From Bacteroidota bacterium (lineage in GTDB: Bacteria; Bacteroidota; Bacteroidia; Flavobacteriales_D; Crocinitomicaceae), in the NCBI GenBank assembly GCA_024280295.1, contig JAJRQK010000021.1:1-64000 (forward strand): a stretch of 64,000 nucleotides of DNA, in the 5' to 3' direction. Below are positions 37,368 to 47,205 of the stretch, piece by piece (position 1 is the first letter of the stretch; every line of letters begins with the position of its first letter). A program made the translations under genes and the position numbers. The notes under the pieces are model-generated. The model had not been told where the DNA came from. It saw only the letters and a program-made list of their open reading frames with translations, and did not search any database.

Positions 37368-38258
37368 TTAACTCAAAACGATTTCTGCACTTGATGTAGG
37401 GAATTTTCGATCAACTTTTTTAAATAACCCTTGGAGGACTTTACCTGGACCAACTTCTATCACTTCAGATGCTCCATCCTCAATCATTTGATGCATGGTT
37501 TGCGTCCATCTAACAGGAGCTGTAAGTTGCGCAACCAAGTTCGTTTTAATTTCTTCTGGTTCAACTACGGCACTTGCCACAACATTTTGATATACAGGAC
37601 AATTCGGTGTAGAGAAAGTAGTTGCTTCAATTGCGGCAGCTAGTTCTTCACGAGCAGGTTCCATAAGTGGAGAATGAAAAGCACCTCCAACTGGTAGCAT
37701 CAACGCTCTTCTTGCTCCAGCTTCAGTTAATACAATACACGCCGCTTCAACAGCTGTTATGGCTCCAGATATCACCAATTGTCCAGGACAGTTATAATTT
37801 GCTGCAACTACTACACCATCAATTTCTGAGCAGATTTGTTCAACTAATTGATCCTCTAATCCAAGAATTGCTGCCATTGTAGAGGGGGTTTTATCACAAG
37901 CTTCCTGCATTGCAAGCGCGCGTTTGGACACTAACCTCAATCCATCTTCGAATGTCAAAGTTTGATTAGCAACCAACGCAGAAATCTCACCGAGTGAATG
38001 ACCAGCGACCATTTCGGGTTTAAAACTATCTCCAAGTGTAGCTGCTAGAATAGTTGAATGTAAAAAGACTGCAGGCTGTGTAACCTTTGTTTGCTTTAAT
38101 TCTTCATCTGTTCCATTAAACATTATTGAAGTAATATCGAATCCAAGTATTTCATTGGCGCTGTCAAACATTGATTTCGCGATACTTGAGTTCTCGTATA
38201 AGTCTTTGCCCATTCCTACGAATTGAGCACCTTGACCAGGGAAAATATATGCTTTCAT
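37368..38258 (-). CDS. fabD: Malonyl-CoA:ACP transacylase
   Basis: The 296-residue cytoplasmic enzyme loading malonate onto acyl carrier protein for fatty-acid synthesis. Motifs: PGQGAQFVGMGKDLY (7-21), the nucleophile S88 in VAGHSLGEISAL, the substrate Arg region GLRLVSKRALAMQ, and the catalytic His in PVGGAFHSPLM. It is a single-gene unit: its own terminator follows and the next gene upstream has another terminator. Other fab genes are not nearby. Confidence 0.96.
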   Translation of the reverse strand: MKAYIFPGQGAQFVGMGKDLYENSSIAKSMFDSANEILGFDITSIMFNGTDEELKQTKVTQPAVFLHSTILAATLGDSFKPEMVAGHSLGEISALVANQTLTFEDGLRLVSKRALAMQEACDKTPSTMAAILGLEDQLVEQICSEIDGVVVAANYNCPGQLVISGAITAVEAACIVLTEAGARRALMLPVGGAFHSPLMEPAREELAAAIEATTFSTPNCPVYQNVVASAVVEPEEIKTNLVAQLTAPVRWTQTMHQMIEDGASEVIEVGPGKVLQGLFKKVDRKFPTSSAEIVLS

Positions 38259-38290
38259 GGGACAATTTTAGGCATAATAAATGAAAGAGA

Positions 38291-38329
38291 AAACAAAAAG
38301 TCGGTTCCAACTAAGTTGAAACCGACTTT
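38291..38329 (-). terminator. Rho-independent terminator of the T9SS protein gene
   Basis: Minus-strand hairpin with arms AAAGTCGGTT / AACCGACTTT, extended by further pairs, then a five-T run; 40 bases after the 38369 stop. Confidence 0.88.
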
Positions 38330-38368
38330 CTAATATTATTGAATCCTCAATAAGAGGTAGAATCAAAC

Positions 38369-40231
38369 TTATTTGATTACTACACGCTCAACAAATGATC
38401 CATTTTCGCTTGATACTTTAACAACGTACACTCCAGCACCGTTTCCGGTAAGATCTAAAGTAGTAACACCATTCAAAGTAGTTGTAGCGATAACTTTTCC
38501 AACCATATCGTAAACTGCAACTTCACCAGCGATGTTGTTGTTATTTCCGATAGTAAAGATTCCATTAGATGGATTCGGGAACAAAGAAACACCTGTTAAA
38601 GTATTCTCATTGATTCCAGCACCCCATTGGTCACCCATTAACATACGGATTCCGATTGCAGTTCCGTTAGCAAATGTAGTAGCATCACCAGGAATATAAA
38701 TACGACTAGCAATTGCAGGTTGAGCAACTGTTTCATCATCTAATAAGATGATGCCACCAGTTCCACTATTCGAAAACAACTCAACTGCTGCATAGTATGT
38801 TCCAACTGGCAATGATTCAACTTGATTAAAAAGAACATCAACATATCCTTGTGCAACGTCTGCTGCAGTAACTGCCCATAGTTGAGACTCAAATAATGAC
38901 GCCATGTTAGCAGCGAAGAAAGTTGAAGTATCTTTAAAGCTTGCTACAATATCTCCACCTGCAACAGTAGAAGCACTAAGCATCACTCTAAGACCAGAAA
39001 CTTGTGCAGCTTGCTTAATTTCATATAAACCAACGACAACAAGACCATCATCTACAGGGTCACCATTGTCAAACTGGAATGATCCAGTACCAAATGCTGC
39101 AAGAACTTCAGTTGAAGCAGGATTGTTTCCAATTCCATCAAGAGCGTAGATATCGTTAGTTACCTCAAAGTTTCTTGGGAAAACATTATCAGCAAATTCA
39201 GGACCACCAGTTTCACCATCAGATACAACTGTGTAAGTACCGTTGTAAACACCAACAGCAAGTGTAGGAGTTTCATTTGCTTGAACTAATGCAGTATCTC
39301 CAGAAAGAATCAGAGGGTTAGTACTAGCAGAAGCCCAAGATACGAAGTCAGCATCCAATGCAACATTTGCAGCATCCAAAGCTCCAAAGTTAAATACTTC
39401 AGCTCCTACATCATAAGAGGCATCTAATTGAGATGTCGGAGTTCTTCCGTACTCAATACCACCGTTTGTTGATCCCGAGATAAACGCAGAAAGAAGAACG
39501 ATATCATTAGCTGGTTGTTCAATGATCTCAACATCATCAACTGCCCAATACCATCCCCAGAAATCATTATCATTGTAGTAGAACTGAATCATTACGTTTG
39601 CTTGTCCACCAGCAACTGCAGTAATATTAATAGACTCAGACTGTGGATTCAATGAATTCTGGCTGTTTGGGTATCCATTTGGAATAACACCACCAGTTTC
39701 AGAAGTTATTGGAAAATCAGTCCAACTCAAACCTCCATCATTTGACACTTTAACACCTCTATCTTCGTGCCACCAACGGTAATTGTGATTGAATCGAAGA
39801 ACAACATTAGGGTTTGCCGACAAATCAATTGAAGGAGAAGTGATTTCTGCAACAATTGCTCCATCACCATCTGCGTTATTTGGCGAACCATCAGAGTTGA
39901 TTAAGGCATAACCATCATTAGTAGAAGAGTTAAATGGAAATAATCCAGTTCCAGCTCCAGTATTTGGCATATCAGCATCAACTGTTGTAATAACCCAATC
40001 CGCAGGAACAGTTTGACCATTTGAATTAGTCATTGCCCATGTGTACGTACCATCAAAGGTAGCGCCCCAAAGGACAGTAGCTTTTTCAATACCAGTAATC
40101 GGCTTTACAGCTTGAGCTACAGAGGCAAAACCTCTCTCTTGCTTGTAAAGCTTTTTACCAGCATTAGTTTGCTGTGCATTTGCCGCAAGGACAACTGCAA
40201 GCGATAGAATACTTAAGTAAATCTTTTTCAT
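38369..40231 (-). CDS. Secreted T9SS cargo protein with choice-of-anchor-J-like domain
   Basis: A 620-residue protein with a signal peptide ending LAANAQ. Residues ~50-230 (LWGATFDGTYTWAMTNSNGQ, SPSIDLSANPNVVLRFNHNY, GWYWAVDDVEI) look like the jelly-roll choice-of-anchor-J/cleaved-adhesin type. A beta-rich middle follows, and the last ~75 residues (GVSLFPNPSNGIFTI ... GSFVERVVIK) are a type A T9SS sorting domain. It has a near-consensus promoter and its own terminator, suggesting strong independent expression. The molecule it binds or degrades is unknown. Confidence 0.88.
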   Translation of the reverse strand: MKKIYLSILSLAVVLAANAQQTNAGKKLYKQERGFASVAQAVKPITGIEKATVLWGATFDGTYTWAMTNSNGQTVPADWVITTVDADMPNTGAGTGLFPFNSSTNDGYALINSDGSPNNADGDGAIVAEITSPSIDLSANPNVVLRFNHNYRWWHEDRGVKVSNDGGLSWTDFPITSETGGVIPNGYPNSQNSLNPQSESINITAVAGGQANVMIQFYYNDNDFWGWYWAVDDVEIIEQPANDIVLLSAFISGSTNGGIEYGRTPTSQLDASYDVGAEVFNFGALDAANVALDADFVSWASASTNPLILSGDTALVQANETPTLAVGVYNGTYTVVSDGETGGPEFADNVFPRNFEVTNDIYALDGIGNNPASTEVLAAFGTGSFQFDNGDPVDDGLVVVGLYEIKQAAQVSGLRVMLSASTVAGGDIVASFKDTSTFFAANMASLFESQLWAVTAADVAQGYVDVLFNQVESLPVGTYYAAVELFSNSGTGGIILLDDETVAQPAIASRIYIPGDATTFANGTAIGIRMLMGDQWGAGINENTLTGVSLFPNPSNGIFTIGNNNNIAGEVAVYDMVGKVIATTTLNGVTTLDLTGNGAGVYVVKVSSENGSFVERVVIK

Positions 40232-40251
40232 AGCTTAATTTTAATTTATTA

Positions 40252-40282
40252 CAAATCTACGTAATCCTTCCTATAGATACAA
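40252..40282 (-). promoter_or_regulatory. Promoter of the 38369-40231 gene
   Basis: On the minus strand TTG, 20 bases, TAGATTTG, an exact match to the Bacteroidota consensus TTG-N19/20-TAnnTTTG, ending 20 bases before the ATG. Confidence 0.75.
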
Positions 40283-40468
40283 CTTTTTCTATTTGACTGT
40301 TGCATAGAAGTATGCACTATGACAACGAACCCAAATTAAAATATGGGTGAGAATAATTTGATTTTTTTCAACCTAGTTACTATTTTATAGTTAAAGAAGG
40401 TCAAAAACCCCGTTACAATTATTGGTTGTTTTTAGGGTTGATTTGGTTTTATCCTTATGGGAAGATTC

Positions 40469-40990
40469 CTAGAGGTGTTGGTCAAGAAAAATGGTATTCC
40501 CATCAGGATCAGAAATGATAAAACTCGCAGGCCCAGATGTGTTCTTATCAATTTCAATACCGACATCAACACCTCTCTCCTTCAGTATAGATTGCACTTC
40601 ACGTACATCTTTGTATGATTCTAATTCTTGTGCGCTCTGATTCCATCCAGGATTAAACGTTAAAATATTCCCTTCAAACATTCCTTGAAAGAGACCAATC
40701 ACGGTTGTTCCATTCTTCAGAATGACATAATTCATAGCGACATCTCCAGCAAACTGACTGAATCCAAGGTTTTCATAAAAGAGTATAGATTTAGATAAAT
40801 CCTTTACATTTAAACTCACAGAGAATGCCCCAAGTTTCAATTCTTCATTAGTACTAATTTCATCTTTTTTAACTGTGTCATTGACTCTACTTATCTTATT
40901 CTTTTGTGATGCAGAATGATTGGCACTCACATAGAATCCAATTAGAAAAACACCAATGAATGTGATCGCGATTATACTTTTACCTTTCAT
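40469..40990 (-). CDS. Membrane-anchored VOC (glyoxalase-fold) protein
   Basis: A 173-residue protein. An N-terminal hydrophobic segment (IIAITFIGVFLIGFYVSA) should act as an uncleaved anchor or signal, followed by a charged linker, then a VOC/glyoxalase-bleomycin-resistance domain (~50-173): LGAFSVSLNVKDLSKSILFY, ENLGFSQFAGD, PGWNQSAQELESYKDV, SFIISDPDGNTIFLDQHL. Most VOC proteins are cytoplasmic; this one seems to face the periplasm. The usual metal ligands cannot be assigned with certainty. Stand-alone gene; substrate unknown. Confidence 0.78.
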   Translation of the reverse strand: MKGKSIIAITFIGVFLIGFYVSANHSASQKNKISRVNDTVKKDEISTNEELKLGAFSVSLNVKDLSKSILFYENLGFSQFAGDVAMNYVILKNGTTVIGLFQGMFEGNILTFNPGWNQSAQELESYKDVREVQSILKERGVDVGIEIDKNTSGPASFIISDPDGNTIFLDQHL

Positions 40991-41202
40991 TACTTTAGTT
41001 TTTATGATGTTACAATGTACTACATTAATAGTAAACTGTTCCCAATAGCATCTTAGTCTGCACCAATATAGTTAATCTACAAAAACGATAGGAAGACTCG
41101 ATGTATCACATACTTAACACAATTTACGTTAGTACAACCCGCTATTTGTTCAATTTTGTAGGGTATAATTTGTAATTTGCAGTTCAAACTAAAACTTTAG
41201 AC

Positions 41203-43572
41203 GTGCTAAAAAACTCTCTCCTCCTTTGCGCATTGCTTTTATATGCTTTGTCGGCAAACTCTCAAATTAATATTAATCTTCTCTCAAATTATACTTACCC
41301 ACCCTCTCGTGGTGAATGCAGTGACATTTGGGGCTATGTGGACCAATCTGGAAATGAATATGCAATCGTTGGAAACAATAATGGAACATCTATTATGGAT
41401 TTATCCGACCCAACAAATCCTACAGAAGTATTTTTCACCTTGGGTCCATCCAGTATATGGCGCGATATTAAAGTTTGGCAAGATGCTGCTTACATTACGA
41501 ATGAAACTACAGGTGGATTAAAAATTATTGACATGAGTAGTTTGCCCAGTACGATAACAGCTGCAGATGTCTACTCATACGGAGGATCGACTTATCCATT
41601 CAGTTCGGCGCATGATTTTTATGTCGATGAAAATGGAAAAGGATATGTTTTGGGCGCGGACAATGGTGTAGGCGGTGCAATCATTCTTGATTTAGCAACA
41701 AATCCATTAGCACCAACTGAACTTGGTCGTTACAATGACTTCTATCTTCATGATGCTTTTGTTCGTGGGGACACGCTGTGGGGAGGAGCAATAAATGATG
41801 GCTTTTTTGTGGTTGTTGATGTTTCAAATCCAGCAGCGACTAGCACCATGGCAACTCAATTTACACCAACAACATTCACTCATAATTGTTGGCTTTCTGA
41901 TGATGGGAATACCGTTTATACCACAGATGAAATTTCGGGTGCATACATTGGGTCCTATGATGTAAGTGACATTTCGAACATAATTCAATTGGATCAAATT
42001 CAATCGAGTCCCGGAAATGGTGTTATACCTCATAACACTTTTGTTCGAGGGGATTATGTTATTACATCTTATTACCGCGATGGAATTACTATTCACGATG
42101 CTACTAACCCAGGGAATTTGATTGAGGTAGGGAATTACGACACCTCTCCTTTATCTGGAGATGGCTTTAATGGTTTATGGGGCGTTTATCCTTATTTGCC
42201 CTCTGGAATCATTATCGGGAGTGATATTGAGAATGGCTTATTCGTTTGGGGAGCAACCTACACTCAAGGAGCTTACCTAGAAGGAAATATAACGGATTTG
42301 GTGACGACTAACGCGCTCAGTGGTACGCAAATTGATATCGTTTCATCGAGTAATTCTGACCTCTCGGATTTTTCTGGAAATTATGCAACTGGAGTGACAG
42401 CTGGCGGTACTTTCACTGTGATAGTTTCAAAATTAGGGTATGTTCCAGACACTATAACTGGAGTTATTTTAACGAATGGAAATACAACAATTCTGGATGT
42501 CGCATTACAACCTTTAGCAACTTTTACCTTAATGGGTACTGTGCTCGATGCTAATTTTAATCCCATTGTCAATGCACAAGTGAAGATTACAAATGGGGCA
42601 TTTATAACAACGGTTCTTACCAATGGGTTGGGTGATTTTGACGTGCCTGGTTTCTTGGAAGGTACTTATGATATATATATTGGTAAATGGAGTTATCACT
42701 CATTTTGCGCACTAAATGAGAGCTTGTTGATTGCGAATAACCCATATCTCTATCAACTCTCCGATGGGTATTCCGATGATTTCTCACTCGATTTGGGTTG
42801 GTCAGTTACAAGTACTGCATCCACTGGTGATTGGGAGCGGGATATTCCTGTTGGAACAACATTTGGTGGAAATTGGTCGAATCCTAATCTGGATGCTCCA
42901 GGAGATTGTGGCAATGCGGCATACATTACAGGAAATGGTGGTGGCGGAGGTGGAAATGATGACATTGATGACGGGGAAGTTGTTCTTTATTCACCACTAT
43001 TTGATTTGTCAACCTACACTGATCCTTACATTGAATTTGAACGTTGGTTCTTTAACGATGGCGGATTTGGAACCCCGAATGATTCATTGGTTGTTGAATT
43101 ATCGAATGGAACAACAACTGTAACCATTGATTTCGCTGTGGAAAATGATCCTGATGTTAGTTCTTGGGCTGCGAAGAATATTCGAGTAACTGATTATATT
43201 GCACCAACTGCATTTATGCAGTTGCAAATTCGTGCTATGGACCTGCCTTCTGGACATATTTCAGAAGCTGGATTTGATAAATTTATGGTTGTAGATTCTT
43301 CGTCCGTTGGATTAAGTCCATTGGTTAATGCGAGTGAAATAATCATCTATCCTTCACCATTCAGTAATAAGCTCAGTATAAACTCGAAAAGTTCAGTCGA
43401 TTTTATTTCGATCGAAGTATTTGAGATGACCTCTGGACGTAAAATTGATCAAAGAACTTTTGAAAATCAAGCAACTCTAAGCTTTGATAATAATTATGCA
43501 AAAGGAATCTATTTGATTCATGTTTACGGTGATGGGGATCTTCTAAAAATGGAAAAGGTAATCAAACTATGA
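41203..43572 (+). CDS. Choice-of-anchor B (LVIVD-repeat) T9SS cargo protein
   Basis: A 789-residue secreted protein starting at a GTG, with a signal peptide ending ALSANSQ. Residues ~20-360 form a beta-propeller-like choice-of-anchor B domain with repeated phrases such as IMDLSDPTNPTEV, IIDMSSLP, ILDLATNPLAPTEL and VVDVSNPAATST. Two carboxypeptidase-regulatory-like domains follow (~365-445, ~445-525), then a beta-sandwich and a type A T9SS sorting tail (IIYPSPFSNKLSINS ... LLKMEKVIKL). No ATG gives a signal peptide, which supports the GTG start. Likely surface protein; ligand unknown. Confidence 0.86.
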   Translation: MLKNSLLLCALLLYALSANSQININLLSNYTYPPSRGECSDIWGYVDQSGNEYAIVGNNNGTSIMDLSDPTNPTEVFFTLGPSSIWRDIKVWQDAAYITNETTGGLKIIDMSSLPSTITAADVYSYGGSTYPFSSAHDFYVDENGKGYVLGADNGVGGAIILDLATNPLAPTELGRYNDFYLHDAFVRGDTLWGGAINDGFFVVVDVSNPAATSTMATQFTPTTFTHNCWLSDDGNTVYTTDEISGAYIGSYDVSDISNIIQLDQIQSSPGNGVIPHNTFVRGDYVITSYYRDGITIHDATNPGNLIEVGNYDTSPLSGDGFNGLWGVYPYLPSGIIIGSDIENGLFVWGATYTQGAYLEGNITDLVTTNALSGTQIDIVSSSNSDLSDFSGNYATGVTAGGTFTVIVSKLGYVPDTITGVILTNGNTTILDVALQPLATFTLMGTVLDANFNPIVNAQVKITNGAFITTVLTNGLGDFDVPGFLEGTYDIYIGKWSYHSFCALNESLLIANNPYLYQLSDGYSDDFSLDLGWSVTSTASTGDWERDIPVGTTFGGNWSNPNLDAPGDCGNAAYITGNGGGGGGNDDIDDGEVVLYSPLFDLSTYTDPYIEFERWFFNDGGFGTPNDSLVVELSNGTTTVTIDFAVENDPDVSSWAAKNIRVTDYIAPTAFMQLQIRAMDLPSGHISEAGFDKFMVVDSSSVGLSPLVNASEIIIYPSPFSNKLSINSKSSVDFISIEVFEMTSGRKIDQRTFENQATLSFDNNYAKGIYLIHVYGDGDLLKMEKVIKL

Positions 43573-43668
43573 AGCAGAATTTACATACCTGATTATTACA
43601 GTAGTTAATTTTCTATCCCGACAGACCTGTGAATCCATTTTGTGAGTTTTTTGCGTAACTTGTTGGCT

Positions 43669-45876
43669 ATGAAACAATCAATCTTTATAATATTTGTTTT
43701 GCTTTTAGCCTACACTTCAACATCGCAGACTTGGAACCAAATTGGTCCAGAAGGAGGTTACTTTAAGGAATTCACAATTCACCCAAACAACCCGAACATC
43801 ATATTTGCAGGTAGCGATGACGGTGGGGGTATCTGGAAAAGTTCGGATACTGGATCGACATGGGTATTAACAACTTCGAATTTCCCCAACATGACGGGTT
43901 GGAAGATTGTCTTCGATCTCAACTCTCCAAATGTGATTTATGGTTGTGATCTCTATGGAAGATATGGCGCTCTTAAATCAATTGATGGCGGATCATCGTG
44001 GACACTCATCAATTCTGGATTGAATTCAACTTATGACAGAATGGTTTCTGGAATTGCTGTCAAAACATCAGATACGCTCTTCATTTCAACCGGTGAAAGT
44101 GACTCATCGATACCCGTGAGAGCAGGAAATGGAGTTTATAGGAGCTATGACTCAGGGTTGACTTGGATTCCAGCGGGACTTCAAGGAGAGACAATTCCTT
44201 CAATCGGAATGAACGATTTTGGAACCATATTCGCTGGCTCAGAAAACAATGGTTTATACTATTCCAATGATAATGGAGCAACCTGGTTGACACATCCTCA
44301 AATACCAGTCATCGGAACAATATTTGAAATTCAATCGGATTCAAATGTATTACTCGTTGCTTCTTCTGAAGGTGTTTTCTTGAGTACAAATTGGGGAATT
44401 AACTTCTCGAATACTGGGCTCGTTGGGGAATTTAATTTTGATGCCTGTATTCATAAGACTAGTCCAAATATTGAACTGTTTTCGTCAACGCTCACTGGCT
44501 TGAAACGCTATTCTAGTGCAACTTTAAGTTGGACCCCAGTTCTTGGAAGTTTTTTTACAGATCAAGTAGTAATTGGAATTACATCAGATGGCACAAATGT
44601 CTATTGCGGTGGATTTTCGAATAGTCCGATTGTGAAATCTACAGATGGTGGTATCACATGGAATGATTTACCAACCTCACCAACTGCAACAGAGATTAAT
44701 GACATCTATATTGACCCAAGTAATAGCAGCAGAATGATTGCATGTTTAATGGGTACATACAATTATAACGGTGATTATGATCGGGAATCAATCTATGAAA
44801 CAATTGACGCAGGACTCAACTGGACAAGAAAAGGCCCTGACGCTCATGCGCTAAACATTACAGTAAACCCCTTGAATTCGCAAGAATTTTACCTAGGATC
44901 ATTCGCTCAAGGTGTCTATAAAACAACTGATAATTTCAATTCATTTACGCAGCTTTCTCCAAATGGAGTAGCAGTGGTTGATGTGATTGTTTCATCTGAA
45001 GATACAAATGTGGTTATCATCTCTGAAATTGATCTGATTGGATTTACGGTGACAATTAAACGAAGCTCAGATGGTGGAGCAATTTTTTCGAATGTTGCAT
45101 CTATTATCGCTAATCGATTAGCATTTAATCCAAATAACAACGATACGGTTTATGTTGCAACGAATAATGGATTACAGATTTCGGTTGATAATGGCTTGAC
45201 ATTTGTTCCTTGGTTATTAACTGGGGAAGATTGCTTATCATTGATAATCGATGATAATGACGTTTATACAGGAACAGCAGATGGTAAGTTGTTTAAAGTC
45301 TCTAATGCCGTTGCAATTGATATTTCTGGTGGATGGTCAACTCCAGTTGAAGTCAAGTCAATTTTTACACTTGGAAATGATTTATATATAGGACTAAATG
45401 GTGCTGAGAAGGACACTTTTATGGTACTCCAAGGTAGTATTTGGCACTCTCTTGATGATGGTGGTTCATGGACGGATGTAACTACCAATATGACTTCAAC
45501 CAACATCTATGGGAATAATATCATTGAAACAGACGGGAGTGAAATTTACATAGGCACCTATGGAGGTGGTATTTTTAAGTCGCTTGGGCTAAATTTAGAT
45601 GCTACATTGGCAGAAGAGTACTTGCAAGAAGTGATAAATATCTCACCAAATCCTGCTGATTTAACCATTGAAATCACTACTGAAAATGAAGGAATCTCAG
45701 TAGAGTCAATCAATTTCCGGAATCTTATGGGGCAAGATGTTTCGAGTCAAATTCGATTAATTAGCAACAATTCTAAGCTAGAATATGATATATCGACTTT
45801 GACTAAAGGAACCTATTTCTTTGAAGGATATACATCCAAAGGCAAAAAATTAACCAGAAAATTTATCAAAAACTAG
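43669..45876 (+). CDS. Sortilin/BNR-repeat T9SS cargo protein
   Basis: A 735-residue secreted protein with a signal peptide ending TSTSQ. The body is a beta-propeller of BNR/Vps10-type repeats, visible as recurring S-x-D-x-G-x-T-W motifs: SSDTGSTWVL, SIDGGSSWTL, SYDSGLTWIP, SNDNGATWLT, STDGGITWND, TIDAGLNWTR, SLDDGGSWTD. The last ~80 residues (VINISPNPADLTIEI ... KGKKLTRKFIKN) are a type A sorting domain. The ATG at 43669 is chosen over an upstream GTG because it begins the signal peptide. Similar proteins are called sialidase-like, but no catalytic residues can be confirmed. Confidence 0.87.
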   Translation: MKQSIFIIFVLLLAYTSTSQTWNQIGPEGGYFKEFTIHPNNPNIIFAGSDDGGGIWKSSDTGSTWVLTTSNFPNMTGWKIVFDLNSPNVIYGCDLYGRYGALKSIDGGSSWTLINSGLNSTYDRMVSGIAVKTSDTLFISTGESDSSIPVRAGNGVYRSYDSGLTWIPAGLQGETIPSIGMNDFGTIFAGSENNGLYYSNDNGATWLTHPQIPVIGTIFEIQSDSNVLLVASSEGVFLSTNWGINFSNTGLVGEFNFDACIHKTSPNIELFSSTLTGLKRYSSATLSWTPVLGSFFTDQVVIGITSDGTNVYCGGFSNSPIVKSTDGGITWNDLPTSPTATEINDIYIDPSNSSRMIACLMGTYNYNGDYDRESIYETIDAGLNWTRKGPDAHALNITVNPLNSQEFYLGSFAQGVYKTTDNFNSFTQLSPNGVAVVDVIVSSEDTNVVIISEIDLIGFTVTIKRSSDGGAIFSNVASIIANRLAFNPNNNDTVYVATNNGLQISVDNGLTFVPWLLTGEDCLSLIIDDNDVYTGTADGKLFKVSNAVAIDISGGWSTPVEVKSIFTLGNDLYIGLNGAEKDTFMVLQGSIWHSLDDGGSWTDVTTNMTSTNIYGNNIIETDGSEIYIGTYGGGIFKSLGLNLDATLAEEYLQEVINISPNPADLTIEITTENEGISVESINFRNLMGQDVSSQIRLISNNSKLEYDISTLTKGTYFFEGYTSKGKKLTRKFIKN

Positions 45877-45880
45877 TGAT

Positions 45881-46699
45881 TTACCATTCCCCCATTTTTC
45901 GAGTAATGTAATTTGCCCATCCTCCTTTTTCGGCCTTCTCAGCATACTCAACAGCTTCCTTTGCTAATTTTTTAGCTGATTCTGGATCTTCGGTTGACAT
46001 CAGTTGTGCTTCCATGAATACATTGTAATAAGTTCGCTCTATTTTTAACGATTGATCAAGGTACTCATGAGCTCTTTCGAGGTCACCAGCATCATAAAAG
46101 TAATCTGCTGCGTTTGAATACACTCGTGTTAAATCCTCGCCCTTAGTGATCGCAGCTTGAATGTTAACCATTACAGCCCTTTTGGTATCCGTAGTAAATG
46201 GAATTGAAACCATCACATTATCCCAGCGAATCACAATGTTTGCGCTTGATTCCATTACCTGCTCAATACCCATCGAAAATGTTTCTGTATAGCCACCGAT
46301 TAAAACTGGCGCTGAATACTCAAGAACATTCTTGGATGCATCATAACTATTTGCCCCCCATTGTTCAGCATCAGTATTAAAGACAATCGTCCATTGATTC
46401 TTTTCTAACAATGCATACATCGAATAAGTTCCTGCTTCTAATTTGTTGCTGCCAATCAGTATTGGGTATTCTACTGAAATCTTCGTGCATTCATTCGCTC
46501 CCAACCGCCATACTTCTCCATACTTTTGAAGTTCACCAAAGATGATTCTTCCATTTACATTGGGTCGAGAATAGTTGAGTGTGATTGTGTTCAACCCAAC
46601 TTCTTGCGCAATATTTGTAGCAGTACTTGTCCGTGGAAGTTCTTGACTAAAAGTAATAATTGTCAATAATAGTGTACATAAAGTAAAAACGTATCTCAT
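45881..46699 (-). CDS. DUF2911 secreted protein
   Basis: A 272-residue protein with a signal peptide ending ITFSQ. The DUF2911 domain (~20-165) shows ITLNYSRPNVNGRIIFGEL, GEVWRLGANECTKISVEYPI, SMYALLEKNQWTIVFNTDAE and QWGANSYD, as common in Bacteroidota. The remaining ~100 residues are helical and TPR-like (YSNAADYFYDAGDLERAHEY, SAKKLAKEAVEYAEKAEKGG). Function unknown. Its ATG overlaps the TGA of the GNAT gene (ATGA), so it is the last gene of a kbl-GNAT-DUF2911 transcript. Confidence 0.85.
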   Translation of the reverse strand: MRYVFTLCTLLLTIITFSQELPRTSTATNIAQEVGLNTITLNYSRPNVNGRIIFGELQKYGEVWRLGANECTKISVEYPILIGSNKLEAGTYSMYALLEKNQWTIVFNTDAEQWGANSYDASKNVLEYSAPVLIGGYTETFSMGIEQVMESSANIVIRWDNVMVSIPFTTDTKRAVMVNIQAAITKGEDLTRVYSNAADYFYDAGDLERAHEYLDQSLKIERTYYNVFMEAQLMSTEDPESAKKLAKEAVEYAEKAEKGGWANYITRKMGEW

Positions 46700-47205
46700 A
46701 GCTTCAATAATAACTCGTAACAAAAATAGGGATGCTCTTTCTTATATTTTAAGTAAATAGAACCGAGATCAGTGTATCCACGTTTAGTATAGAATCGCTG
46801 ATTTCTTGGGTTTTGACTAAAAGTATCTAAACGAATCGAATCGTAGTTGTTTTTTTGAGCAAAATTTTCAGCAAAGGTCATTAATTGTTGTGCAATTCCT
46901 TGACCTTGAGATTCTGGATAAACTGCCAATCGATGTACAACTAAATTTCGGGAATTCTCATCTGTCAACCAATCAATTTCTGTATATTCTTCATCCTGCA
47001 ATTCATTCAAAACAACAATTCCGACGATTTTCGCATTTTCTCTATAGCAATAGATCGTTTTTGTTGCGACATCATTCTCGATACTAATTCGATCAGGATA
47101 ATGCTCATCCCATTGATCAATTCCATTCTCTCGCATGTGTTTGCCACACGCTTTTGTCAACGTGATAATTTGGTCAATTTCCTCTTTTTTGCCAAGAGAA
47201 ATCAT
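46696..47205 (-). CDS. GNAT-family N-acetyltransferase
   Basis: A 169-residue cytoplasmic acetyltransferase. The acetyl-CoA motif VHRLAVYPESQGQGIAQQLM (92-111) contains the Q-x-x-G-x-A/G loop, preceded by a strand with IVGIVVLNEL and followed by IRLDTFSQNPRNQRFYTKRG. The substrate is unknown. The start overlaps the kbl stop by one base (TAATG) and its stop overlaps the DUF2911 start, giving tight coupling. Confidence 0.87.
   Translation of the reverse strand: MISLGKKEEIDQIITLTKACGKHMRENGIDQWDEHYPDRISIENDVATKTIYCYRENAKIVGIVVLNELQDEEYTEIDWLTDENSRNLVVHRLAVYPESQGQGIAQQLMTFAENFAQKNNYDSIRLDTFSQNPRNQRFYTKRGYTDLGSIYLKYKKEHPYFCYELLLKL

Noticed and set aside
43642-43668. GTG start upstream of the sortilin-type gene
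   Set aside because: Would put nine unrelated residues before a normal signal peptide; the ATG at 43669 is better.
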